Positions 38,399 to 50,381 of a DNA stretch of 64,000 nt are shown in pieces (the first letter of the stretch is position 1; every line of letters begins with the position of its first letter). Source of the DNA: Pseudomonas hydrolytica (GTDB lineage Bacteria > Pseudomonadota > Gammaproteobacteria > Pseudomonadales > Pseudomonadaceae). The translations under genes were made by a program, and so were the position numbers. The notes beneath the pieces were generated by a model. It did no database searches. It was given only the letters and a program-made list of their open reading frames with translations, and had not been told where the DNA came from. The stretch covers positions 5,029,001-5,093,000 of the forward strand of contig NZ_CP099397.1 of the NCBI RefSeq assembly GCF_021495345.1, in the 5' to 3' direction.

Positions 38399-38766
38399 GT
38401 AGCCCCATTTCCGATAATGATTTCGACAGCCTGATCAACGATGCCGGCCTCAACCTCGACGAGCCCGTCAGCGAGCCCGTCGCGGAGCAGGCGCCCGCCA
38501 GCCTGCCGCAGCAGGACCTGAGCTTCTTCGGCAAGATTCCGGTCAATGTCACCCTGGAAGTGGCCTCCACCGAGATCACCCTCAAGGAGCTGATGGATGT
38601 CGACGCCGGCAGCGTGATCGCCCTCGACAAGCTGGCCGGCGAGCCGCTGGACGTGAAGGTCAACGGCGCCCTGTTCGCCAAGGCCGAAGTGGTGGTGATG
38701 AACGGCAACTACGGCCTGCGCATCGTCGAGCTGTCCGGTAGCGGCCTCAGCGGGCTGGGCGTGTGA
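38395..38766 (+). CDS. lfiN: Flagellar switch protein FliN of a second system
   Basis: A 123-residue protein with a C-terminal SpoA domain (FFGKIPVNVTLEVASTEITL, then GSVIALDKLAGEPLDVKVNG and FAKAEVVVMNGNYGLRIVEL). Its N-terminus, SPISDNDFDSLINDAG, resembles the CheY-binding peptide normally found at the start of FliM. It overlaps both fliM and fliP by 4 bp, so translation is coupled. Confidence 0.9.
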   Translation: MSSPISDNDFDSLINDAGLNLDEPVSEPVAEQAPASLPQQDLSFFGKIPVNVTLEVASTEITLKELMDVDAGSVIALDKLAGEPLDVKVNGALFAKAEVVVMNGNYGLRIVELSGSGLSGLGV

Positions 38767-39518
38767 TGCTGCGCCGGCTGCTGCAACTCGGCCTGCTGCT
38801 GGCGGCCCTGTGCTGCCCGCTGCTGGCCCAGGCGGCTGGCGGCGACATCACCCTGTTCAACTTCAACGACAGCGAAGACGGCCAGACCCTCAGCGTCAAA
38901 CTGCAGATCCTGCTGATCATGACGCTGCTGGGCTTTCTCCCGGCCATGCTGATGATGATGACCTGCTTCACCCGCTTCATCATCGTCCTGGCCATCCTGC
39001 GCCAGGCCATCGGCCTGCAGCAGAGCCCACCCAACCCGGTGCTGATCGGCATTGCCCTGTGCCTCACCCTGCTGGTGATGCGCCCGGTGTGGCAAGAGAT
39101 GTACACCGAGGCCTATGTGCCGTTCGAAGCGGATCAGATCAGCCTCGAACAGGGTCTGGGCGAAGGCAAGCGCATCATCAGCCAGTTCATGTTGGCGCAG
39201 ACCAGCAAGAACTCGCTGGAAACCCTGGTCGCCCTGGCCGGCGAAGAGCTGCCTGAGGACCTCGCTCAACTGGACTTTTCTCTACTGCTGCCGGCCTTCG
39301 TACTGAGCGAGCTGAAGACCGCCTTCCAGCTCGGCTTCATGATCTTCGTGCCCTTTCTGGTGATCGACCTGGTGGTGGCCAGCGTGCTGATGGCGATGGG
39401 CATGATGATGCTGTCGCCGATGATGATCTCGCTGCCGTTCAAGCTGCTGGTCTTCGTGCTGGTCGACGGCTGGACGCTGCTGGTCGGCACCCTCACCAGC
39501 AGTATTCAGCCCTATTAG
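38763..39518 (+). CDS. lfiP: Flagellar export gate protein FliP of a second system
   Basis: A 251-residue export-gate protein with an N-terminal signal peptide (LLQLGLLLAALCCPLLAQAAG), as in polar FliP, then the FliP/SctR core: LLIMTLLGFLPAMLMMMTCF, RQAIGLQQSPPNPVLIGIAL and the C-terminal MMMLSPMMISLPFKLLVFVL. No fliO gene accompanies it, as in other lateral loci. Confidence 0.95.
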   Translation: MMLRRLLQLGLLLAALCCPLLAQAAGGDITLFNFNDSEDGQTLSVKLQILLIMTLLGFLPAMLMMMTCFTRFIIVLAILRQAIGLQQSPPNPVLIGIALCLTLLVMRPVWQEMYTEAYVPFEADQISLEQGLGEGKRIISQFMLAQTSKNSLETLVALAGEELPEDLAQLDFSLLLPAFVLSELKTAFQLGFMIFVPFLVIDLVVASVLMAMGMMMLSPMMISLPFKLLVFVLVDGWTLLVGTLTSSIQPY

Positions 39519-39530
39519 CGAGGCCTTGCG

Positions 39531-39803
39531 ATGCTCACGCCCGAACACGCCGCCCAGCTGGTGGCTCATGCCGTCTACATCACCGGTCTGATCGTCTGCG
39601 TGCTGGTGGTGCCGAGCCTGCTCGGCGGCCTGCTGGTGAGCATTTTCCAGGCGGCTACGCAGATCAACGAGCAGATGCTCAGCTTCCTCCCACGCCTGCT
39701 GATCACCCTGGCGATGCTGGTGTTCGCCGGCCACTGGATTCTGCGCACCCTGGGGGATCTGTTCATCGAAACCTTCAAGCAGGCCGGGCATCTGGTGGGC
39801 TGA
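39531..39803 (+). CDS. lfiQ: Flagellar export gate protein FliQ of a second system
   Basis: A 90-residue protein with two transmembrane helices, starting MLTPEHAAQLVAHAVYI, with the FliQ signature LLGGLLVSIFQAATQINEQM and LLITLAMLVFAGHWIL. It lies 12 bp after fliP and 3 bp before fliR. Confidence 0.94.
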   Translation: MLTPEHAAQLVAHAVYITGLIVCVLVVPSLLGGLLVSIFQAATQINEQMLSFLPRLLITLAMLVFAGHWILRTLGDLFIETFKQAGHLVG

Positions 39804-39806
39804 CGC

Positions 39807-40601
39807 ATGTCCGAACCCGTGCTGCATGCCAGCCAGTATCTGACCAGCCTGCAGGCTTACTGGTGGCCGTTCTGCCGCATCCTGGCGCTGCTCAGCATGG
39901 CCCCCTTGTTCAACCACAAGGCGGTATCGGTGCGTGTGCGCTTCCTGCTCGCCCTGGCGCTGACGGTGGCATTGGGCGCGGCATTGCCGGACATGCCGCC
40001 GATCGACCCGCTGTCGCTGCAAGGCCTGATGACCGCACTGGAACAGATCGCCTTCGGCGTGCTACTGGGCCTGACCCTGCAACTGGTGTTCACCATCTTC
40101 ATGCTGGTCGGCGAGGTGGTATCGACGCAGATGGGCATGAGCATGGCGCGCTACAACGATCCGGTGAACGGCGTGTCGTCGTCATCGATCGTCTATCAGC
40201 TGTACTTCATCCTGCTGGTGCTGCTGTTCTTCGCCATCGACGGCCATCTGGTCACCGTCAGCGTGCTGTACCAGAGCTTCCTGTTCTGGCCGGTGGGCAG
40301 CGGTCTGCATTACCTGGGCGCGCAGAGCTTCGTCCAGTCCTTCGCCTGGGTATTGGCCGCCGCCGTGCTGGTGACCCTGCCGATCGTGTTCTGCCTGACC
40401 CTGGTGCAGTTCTGCTTCGGCCTGCTCAACCGCATTTCGCCGGCGATGAACCTGTTCTCCCTGGGCTTTCCCATCAGCATTCTGATGGGCCTGCTGTGCA
40501 TCTACCTGACCCTGCCCAACCTGCCGGACAGCTACCTGCACCTGACCCGCGAGCTGCTCAATGGCATCGGCGTGATCCTGCGCGAGGGCGGCGATGTCTG
40601 A
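39807..40601 (+). CDS. lfiR: Flagellar export gate protein FliR of a second system
   Basis: A 264-residue membrane protein with six to seven hydrophobic segments and the FliR/SctT core (RILALLSMAPLFNHKAVSVR, GEVVSTQMGMSMARYNDP and ISPAMNLFSLGFPISILMGL). It completes the P-Q-R gate. The stop overlaps the flhB start by 8 bp. Confidence 0.94.
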   Translation: MSEPVLHASQYLTSLQAYWWPFCRILALLSMAPLFNHKAVSVRVRFLLALALTVALGAALPDMPPIDPLSLQGLMTALEQIAFGVLLGLTLQLVFTIFMLVGEVVSTQMGMSMARYNDPVNGVSSSSIVYQLYFILLVLLFFAIDGHLVTVSVLYQSFLFWPVGSGLHYLGAQSFVQSFAWVLAAAVLVTLPIVFCLTLVQFCFGLLNRISPAMNLFSLGFPISILMGLLCIYLTLPNLPDSYLHLTRELLNGIGVILREGGDV

Positions 40602-41727
40602 GCAGAACAGCGGCCAGGAAAAGACGGAAGAGGCCTCCGCGCACAAACTGAAGAAGAGCAAGGAAGACGGCCAGGTCGCGCGCTCCAAGGACCTGTCGAC
40701 CACCATCTCGCTGCTCGCCACCCTGTTCATCCTCAAGTTCAGTGCCGGGCTGTTCCTCGAGGGGCTGAGCGACAGCTTCCGTCTGTCCTATATCCAGTTC
40801 GGCCACAGCGAGATCGGCCTAGACGACCTCGACACTCTGCTCGGCTACAACATGCTGGTGTTCATCAAGCTGCTGGCACCGATGCTGCTCACCTCCGTGC
40901 TGGTGGTGGCGTTGTCGCTGGTACCGGGCGGCTGGGTGTTCTCGGCGAAGAACTTCGCGCCAAAGCTGAGCAAGCTCAACCCCATCACCGGCCTGGGGCG
41001 GATCTTCTCCGCGCAGAACTGGAGCGAGCTGCTCAAGTCGGTGCTCAAGGTGCTGGTGCTGCTCGGCGTCGGCTATGTGCTGGTGCGCGCCGCGTTGCCC
41101 GAGCTGATCGCCCTGCAGCGCAGCAGCGTAGTGCAGGCGATCTCGGCCGCACTGAACCTGACCTTCAACCTGATTCTCTGCCTGATGCTGGTGTTCGTGC
41201 TGTTTTCCTTTATCGACATCCCGCTGCAGCGTTACTTCTTCCTCAAGAAGATGCGCATGACCAAGCAGGAGCGCAAGGAAGAACACAAGAACCAGGAGGG
41301 CCGCCCGGAGGTCAAGGCGCGCATCAAGCAGCTGCAGCGGCAGATGCTGCAACGTCAGATCAGCAAGGTGATCAAGAATGCCGACGTGATCATCGTCAAC
41401 CCGACGCACTATGCCGTGGCGCTCAAGTACGACAGCAAGAAGGCCGCCGCCCCCTTCGTGCTGGCCAAGGGCGTCGACGAGACCGCGCTGTACATGCGTC
41501 AGATGGCCAAAAAGCACGAACTTGAAGTGCTGGAGATTCCGCCGCTGGCGCGCGCCATCTACTTCACCACCCAGATCAATCAGCAGATCCCGGCGCCGCT
41601 GTATACCGCGGTCGCCCATGTGCTGACCTACATCCTGCAGCTCAAGGCCTGGCGCCAGGGCCGCAGAAGCAAGCCGCAACTGGCGAGCAACCTCCCGATT
41701 CCCGACAGCTTGGCCAACAGGGGCTGA
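40594..41727 (+). CDS. lfhB: Flagellar export switch protein FlhB of a second system
   Basis: A 377-residue protein with four transmembrane helices and a cytoplasmic domain that autocleaves in the NPTH loop (residues 269-272) to switch substrate class from hook to filament. The N-terminus, EKTEEASAHKLKKSKEDGQV, is typical. The following VALKYDSKKAAAPFVLAKGVD region is intact, so it should be active. It overlaps fliR by 8 bp and lies 3 bp before flhA. Confidence 0.95.
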   Translation: MSEQNSGQEKTEEASAHKLKKSKEDGQVARSKDLSTTISLLATLFILKFSAGLFLEGLSDSFRLSYIQFGHSEIGLDDLDTLLGYNMLVFIKLLAPMLLTSVLVVALSLVPGGWVFSAKNFAPKLSKLNPITGLGRIFSAQNWSELLKSVLKVLVLLGVGYVLVRAALPELIALQRSSVVQAISAALNLTFNLILCLMLVFVLFSFIDIPLQRYFFLKKMRMTKQERKEEHKNQEGRPEVKARIKQLQRQMLQRQISKVIKNADVIIVNPTHYAVALKYDSKKAAAPFVLAKGVDETALYMRQMAKKHELEVLEIPPLARAIYFTTQINQQIPAPLYTAVAHVLTYILQLKAWRQGRRSKPQLASNLPIPDSLANRG

Positions 41728-41730
41728 TCC

Positions 41731-43827
41731 ATGAACCTACTGCAGCAACTCGCGCCCACCTTCCGCAGCGGCCGCATCGGCATTCCGGTGCTGATCCTGT
41801 CGATCCTGGCCATGGTCATCCTGCCCCTGCCGCCGGTGCTGCTCGATGCCCTGTTCACCTTCAACATCGCCATGGCCATCCTGGTGCTGCTGGTCAGCGT
41901 GTCGTCGAAGAGCCCGCTGGACTTCTCCCTGTTCCCCACGGTGATTCTGATCACCACCCTGCTGCGCCTGTGCCTGAACGTCGCCTCCACCCGCGTGGTG
42001 CTGCTTGAGGGCCATACCGGCACCGGTGCGGCGGGCAAGGTGATCGAGTCGTTCGGCGAGGTGGTGATCGGCGGCAACTTCATCGTCGGCCTGGTGGTGT
42101 TCGTGATCCTGATGATCATCAACTTCATCGTCATCACCAAGGGCGGCGAGCGTATCTCCGAGGTCACCGCGCGTTTCACCCTCGATGCCCTGCCGGGCAA
42201 GCAGATGGCCATCGACGCCGACCTCAACGCCGGCCTGATCGAGCAGAACGAAGCCAAGCGTCGCCGCGCCGAAGTGGCCAAGGAAGCCGACTTCTACGGG
42301 GCCATGGACGGCGCCTCGAAGTTCGTCCGCGGAGATGCCATCGCCGGCATCCTGATCCTGCTGATCAACCTGTTCGGCGGCTTCGCCATCGGCCTGTTCG
42401 TCTACGACCTGGGCGCCGGCCAGGCCTTCCAGCAGTACGCCCTGCTCACCATCGGCGACGGCCTGGTGGCGCAGATCCCGGCGCTGCTGCTGTCCACCGC
42501 GGCTGCGATCATCGTCACGCGGATCAACGAGTCCTCGGACATCACCGATCAGGTGCACCGCCAGCTGCTGGCCCAGCCGGCGCTGCTCTACACCGTGGCC
42601 GGCATTCTCTTCACCCTGGCCCTGGTGCCGGGCATGCCGCACCTGGCCTTTATCAGCTTCGCCGCATTGGTGGCCTTCATCGCCTGGATGGTGTCGCGCA
42701 ACGGCCCGCCGAAAGAAGCGGCGAGCCTGGAGCAGGTCGAAGCCCTGGGCAAGGCGATGGAACAGGAGCGCGCGCAGAACCTGGCGTGGGAGGACATCCC
42801 GCTGGTGGAGCGCCTGTCGGTATCGCTGGGCTACAAGCTGGTCGGTTTGGTCAACGAAGCCGCCGGCGCGCCCCTGACCCAGCGCGTGCGCGGCGTCCGC
42901 CAGACCCTGTCGGAGAGCCTGGGCTTCCTGTTGCCGGAGGTGCAGATCCGCGACAGCCTGCGCCTGAAAGCCTCGCAATACAGCATCCAGATCAACGGCG
43001 AGAAGATCGACGGAGCCGAGTTGCACGCCGACCGCATGATGGCCATTCCCTCGCCGGAGCTCTATGGCGAGATCGACGGCATTCTCGGGGTCGACCCGGC
43101 CTATCGCATGCAGGTGGTATGGATTCAGCCGGAGGACAAGGCGCGTGCGCTGAACCTCGGCTACCAGGTGATCGACTGTGCCAGCGTCATCGCCACCCAC
43201 CTGAACAAGGTGATCCGCGAACATCTGCCGGACGTGTTCAAGCACGACGATGTCGACCATCTGATGCAGCGCCTGCAGCTGCAGGCGCCGAAGCTGGCCG
43301 AGAGTCTGAAGAACCAGCTCAGCTACACCCAGCAGCACCGCGTCTACCGCCAGTTGCTGCAGGAGCAGGTGCCGCTCAAGGATATCGTCACCATCGCCAC
43401 CACCCTGCTGGAAGCCAGCGAGTCGACCAAGGATCCGGTGCTGCTGGCGTCCGACGTGCGTTACGCGCTGCGGCGCAGCATCGTCGGCATGATCGCAGGC
43501 GAGCGGCAGGAGCTGTCGGTGTTCATACTCGAAAATGCGCTGGAAAACACCCTGCTCAATGCCCTGGCCATCGCCCAGCAGGCCGGTCCGGTGAGCCTGG
43601 ACAACATCCCGGTGGAACCAAGTCTGCTCAACCAGTTGCAGAACACCATGCCAGTGGTGAAAGAAAAACTGCGCAAGGACGGCCATCCACCGATCCTTAC
43701 CGTGATGCCGCAGCTACGCCCGCTGCTGGCGCGCTACGCCCGGGTCTTCAGCCCCGGCCTGCACGTGCTGTCGCAGAACGAGATCCCGGACCGGGTGGGC
43801 GTCAATATCCTCGGTACCCTGGGCTGA
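41731..43827 (+). CDS. lfhA: Flagellar export gate protein FlhA of a second system
   Basis: A 698-residue protein with eight transmembrane helices in the first half and a cytoplasmic docking domain in the second. The FHIPEP signature region is seen as FITKGGERISEVTARFTLDA-like text (VITKGGERISEVTARFTLDA), followed by LPGKQMAIDADLNAGLI. The docking domain includes LRRSIVGMIAG. It ends the plus-strand arm; there is no motor or hook gene after it. Confidence 0.96.
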   Translation: MNLLQQLAPTFRSGRIGIPVLILSILAMVILPLPPVLLDALFTFNIAMAILVLLVSVSSKSPLDFSLFPTVILITTLLRLCLNVASTRVVLLEGHTGTGAAGKVIESFGEVVIGGNFIVGLVVFVILMIINFIVITKGGERISEVTARFTLDALPGKQMAIDADLNAGLIEQNEAKRRRAEVAKEADFYGAMDGASKFVRGDAIAGILILLINLFGGFAIGLFVYDLGAGQAFQQYALLTIGDGLVAQIPALLLSTAAAIIVTRINESSDITDQVHRQLLAQPALLYTVAGILFTLALVPGMPHLAFISFAALVAFIAWMVSRNGPPKEAASLEQVEALGKAMEQERAQNLAWEDIPLVERLSVSLGYKLVGLVNEAAGAPLTQRVRGVRQTLSESLGFLLPEVQIRDSLRLKASQYSIQINGEKIDGAELHADRMMAIPSPELYGEIDGILGVDPAYRMQVVWIQPEDKARALNLGYQVIDCASVIATHLNKVIREHLPDVFKHDDVDHLMQRLQLQAPKLAESLKNQLSYTQQHRVYRQLLQEQVPLKDIVTIATTLLEASESTKDPVLLASDVRYALRRSIVGMIAGERQELSVFILENALENTLLNALAIAQQAGPVSLDNIPVEPSLLNQLQNTMPVVKEKLRKDGHPPILTVMPQLRPLLARYARVFSPGLHVLSQNEIPDRVGVNILGTLG

Positions 43828-43842
43828 TCGCGGCGCTTTTGT

Positions 43843-43893
43843 CCTAGGGTGGATGGCGCTTTCCGCATCCACCTGCTGCGCTTCTTCCCTAGG
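43843..43893. repeat. Nested palindrome after flhA
   Basis: The outer arms are CCTAGGG (43843-43849) and CCCTAGG (43887-43893); the inner arms are GGTGGATG (43848-43855) and CATCCACC (43866-43873). It lies between the convergent flhA and PilZ genes and resembles the GGGTGGAT-type intergenic dyads common in pseudomonads. It may act as a bidirectional terminator. Confidence 0.6.
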
Positions 43894-43940
43894 CGTCGCG
43901 CGGCCGAGCACGGCGTGCGCTCCGTCCGCCATACCTGTTG

Positions 43941-44282
43941 CTATACCTGCTCCTTGCGCTTGTTGCGCATCCCATCGATCAAGCGCACATAGGCCGGCGC
44001 CTCGCCGACCACCGCCAGCCCTGCCTCGAAGAAGCCGGTGCGGCTGTTCTCCTGCGACCACTGGCAGACCATGTCCACATCCACCTGACGCATCTCGCCG
44101 TCACGATCGCGCATGCGCAAACGCAACTTCAGCTCGCGACCAGGCTCGACGAGGCTGTCGCCGAGCAACTTCATCCCGCATTCCGATACGTCACCGGCGT
44201 AGCCGATCAACGTATCGCGCTCACGGTCGCTGATCTTGATACGAAAGGTGGAGCGGAAGGTGATACGGCTCGATTGACGCAT
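43941..44282 (-). CDS. Single-domain PilZ protein
   Basis: A 113-residue protein with both cyclic-di-GMP motifs: an RxxxR box in TFRSTFRIKI and DVSECGMKLLG (the D/N-x-S-x-x-G box). The rest is the PilZ barrel (LKLRLRMRDRDGEMRQVDVD, then SRTGFFEAGLAVV). It is convergent with flhA. By analogy with YcgR-type brakes it may adjust the second flagellar system in response to c-di-GMP; that link is inferred from position only. Confidence 0.82.
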   Translation of the reverse strand: MRQSSRITFRSTFRIKISDRERDTLIGYAGDVSECGMKLLGDSLVEPGRELKLRLRMRDRDGEMRQVDVDMVCQWSQENSRTGFFEAGLAVVGEAPAYVRLIDGMRNKRKEQV

Positions 44283-44602
44283 AGGAGAAAGGCCTTAGTG
44301 CTCGCCACGTCTTGTTGGATCGCGAAGATCAGGAGCCATCAAGCGCGTCATACGAAGCGAAGCCGCACATTGATAGCCTGTGATTCATCAACGCAAGGCG
44401 ACCATGGCGTGCAGAGACTTAAATTCGAACTCGGCCAAGCACCACGCTGGAGCCATCTATCGCCTATAGCAGCGAGCTCCGCTCGCAAAGCTGCCGCAAG
44501 GCACACCCACCGCAGGGTGCGCCGCGCGCACCGTTGTAACCGCGTTATTATCGGTGCGCACAGCGCCCCCTACGCGCTCTGTGTTTTCCAGCCAAAAAGA
44601 AG
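44283..44602. other. Non-coding spacer between the PilZ gene and the rRNA operon
   Basis: About 320 bp without a credible gene. The PilZ gene promoter must lie near 44283-44340. The rest holds a dyad repeat pair (44511-44574) and leads into the rRNA terminator. A frame overlapping on the minus strand (44457-44939) crosses 5S rRNA and is not a gene. Confidence 0.6.
44511..44574. repeat. Paired GTAGGGTGCGCC-type dyad repeats
   Basis: The left unit, GCAGGGTGCGCCGCGCGCAC (44512-44531), and the right unit, its inverted near-copy (44552-44574), are separated by an 18-bp AT-rich spacer. Each unit is also internally self-complementary (GTGCGC...GCGCAC). Related units occur at 1722-1743 and 51616-51638. 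Confidence 0.75.
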
Positions 44603-44636
44603 AAACCCCAGACCTCTTTCGAGATCTGGGGTTTCG
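44603..44636 (-). terminator. rRNA operon terminator
   Basis: On the minus strand, GAAACCCCAGA pairs with TCTGGGGTTTC around a 12-base loop and is followed by TTCTTCTTTTT. It starts about 8 bp beyond the 5S 3' end. Confidence 0.9.
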
Positions 44637-44643
44637 TATAGGA

Positions 44644-44761
44644 GCTTGACGATGACCTACTCTCACATGGTGAAGCACCACACTACCATCGGCGATGCGT
44701 CGTTTCACTTCTGAGTTCGGGATGGGATCAGGTGGTTCCAACGCTCTATGGTCGTCAAGCA
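44644..44761 (-). rRNA. rrf: 5S rRNA
   Basis: The minus strand starts TGCTTGACGACCATAGAGCG and contains the conserved CCCATCCCGAACTCAGAAGT, closing with GTCATCGTCAAGC that pairs with the 5' end. About 118 nt; ends estimated from the terminal stem. Confidence 0.95.
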
Positions 44762-44920
44762 ATTCGGTTGGAGTCTCGTGGTTTAGACGCGACCCCATAT
44801 TGGGTATGTGACAGTCGTTTGGCTTGGCCCTTGGGCCTGTAGCTCTCGCAAATTTTCGGCTGTTGTCGACTTCACCATCGACACCCTCTGCGTTGAGGGC
44901 AGATTGTTTGGGTGTTATAT

Positions 44921-47811
<2,891 letters not shown>

Positions 47812-47957
47812 ATATAACCCCAAGCAATCTGGTTACTGTCTCAATCGTGAAGACGACATTCGCCGAAAATTTGCGTCTTGAGAACTACAAATTTTGCCTT
47901 GATTAACAACGTGCAGTGAAACACGTCGTTAGTCACTTCTATCACATACCCAAATTT

Positions 47958-47967
47958 TTAAAGAACG
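47958..47967 (-). promoter_or_regulatory. boxA antitermination site before 23S
   Basis: The minus strand reads CGTTCTTTAA in the spacer 147 bp upstream of 23S, matching the rRNA boxA element that loads the Nus antitermination complex. Confidence 0.7.
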
Positions 47968-48064
47968 ATTTTCTACCGGTCAAAAGACCAGAAATCAGCA
48001 CTCACCAGGTCTACCCTGAAGCGCTCATTTCTGAACTCTTTCCTTCTACCGCAACGCGCGAGAG

Positions 48065-48140
48065 TGGTGGAGCCAAGCGGGATCGAACCGCTGACCTCCT
48101 GCGTGCAAAGCAGGCGCTCTCCCAGCTGAGCTATGGCCCC
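48065..48140 (-). tRNA. tRNA-Ala (anticodon TGC)
   Basis: A 76-nt tRNA on the minus strand starting GGGGCCATAGCTCAGCTGGG, anticodon loop CTTTGCACG, T-arm GGTTCGATCC and encoded 3' CCA. It lies in the 16S-23S spacer after tRNA-Ile. Confidence 0.97.
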
Positions 48141-48162
48141 GTAATCTTCTGCACCAAGCAAT

Positions 48163-48239
<77 letters not shown>

Positions 48240-48324
48240 ATAACAGGGTCGCGTTACAGCATCGTCTTCGACTATGAATCAAGCAATTCGTGTGGGAACT
48301 TATGAAGAAGCTGATGTCTTCGAT

Positions 48325-49859
<1,535 letters not shown>

Positions 49860-50009
49860 CAATACTGCTTGGGTTTTGAGAAAACCCTAAACTTGGCTCA
49901 GCAATCGCAAATAAACTCTCGAATTCACGAGTGTTACTTGTGATGCTGATAATCAGTCGACTACCAGTCTTACCTCACAAGCACCCACACGAATTGCTTG
50001 ATTCAGTTG

Positions 50010-50019
50010 TTAAAGAACA
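50010..50019 (-). promoter_or_regulatory. boxA antitermination site in the rRNA leader
   Basis: The minus strand reads TGTTCTTTAA about 150 bp upstream of 16S, downstream of the three promoters, the expected leader position. Confidence 0.75.
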
Positions 50020-50054
50020 GTTGGTTAAGCTTTTCGTCTCAACCGAGGCCGCGC

Positions 50055-50082
50055 ATTCTACAGCAGCCCCTCTCTCTGTCAA
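50055..50082 (-). promoter_or_regulatory. rRNA promoter, proximal copy
   Basis: The minus strand has TTGACA (50077-50082), a 16-bp spacer and TAGAAT (50055-50060), then the GC-rich discriminator GCGCGGCC typical of stringently controlled rRNA promoters. Confidence 0.88.
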
Positions 50083-50175
50083 GCTGTTTTTCGAATTTAT
50101 TTCCGGAGAAACTCTTTTCTACTCAACCGCTTAGAGCAACCTCAGCTTCATCTCTTCCGCTTCGGTGAGGCGCGC

Positions 50176-50203
50176 ATTCTACAGCACCTCTTTACTCCGT
50201 CAA
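50176..50203 (-). promoter_or_regulatory. rRNA promoter, middle copy
   Basis: The minus strand has TTGACG (50198-50203), a 16-bp spacer and TAGAAT (50176-50181), with discriminator GCGCGCCTC. It lies 121 bp upstream of the proximal copy. Confidence 0.86.
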
Positions 50204-50282
50204 GTTGTTTTTGAAGAAATTTTCTTTCTATCTCAACAACTTAGCGCTTCGTCGAACCTAGGTTCGTCTCAGCGAGGCGCGC

Positions 50283-50310
50283 ATTCTACATGAGCACAGC
50301 GAGCTGTAAA
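50283..50310 (-). promoter_or_regulatory. rRNA promoter, distal copy
   Basis: The minus strand has TTTACA (50305-50310), a 16-bp spacer and TAGAAT (50283-50288), with discriminator GCGCGCCTC. It lies 107 bp upstream of the middle copy, with an A/T-rich stretch farther upstream that could be an UP element. Confidence 0.82.
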
Positions 50311-50381
50311 CCCCTGATATGCAAAAAATTGCGCAAAACGGATCAGCGCCCCTTTTCCCTCTTCTATATAAGGCAGCAAGC

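Noticed and set aside
41737..43686. 649-codon minus-strand frame opposite flhA
   Set aside because: Shadow of flhA; the translation is low-complexity Gln/His/Asp text with no domain.
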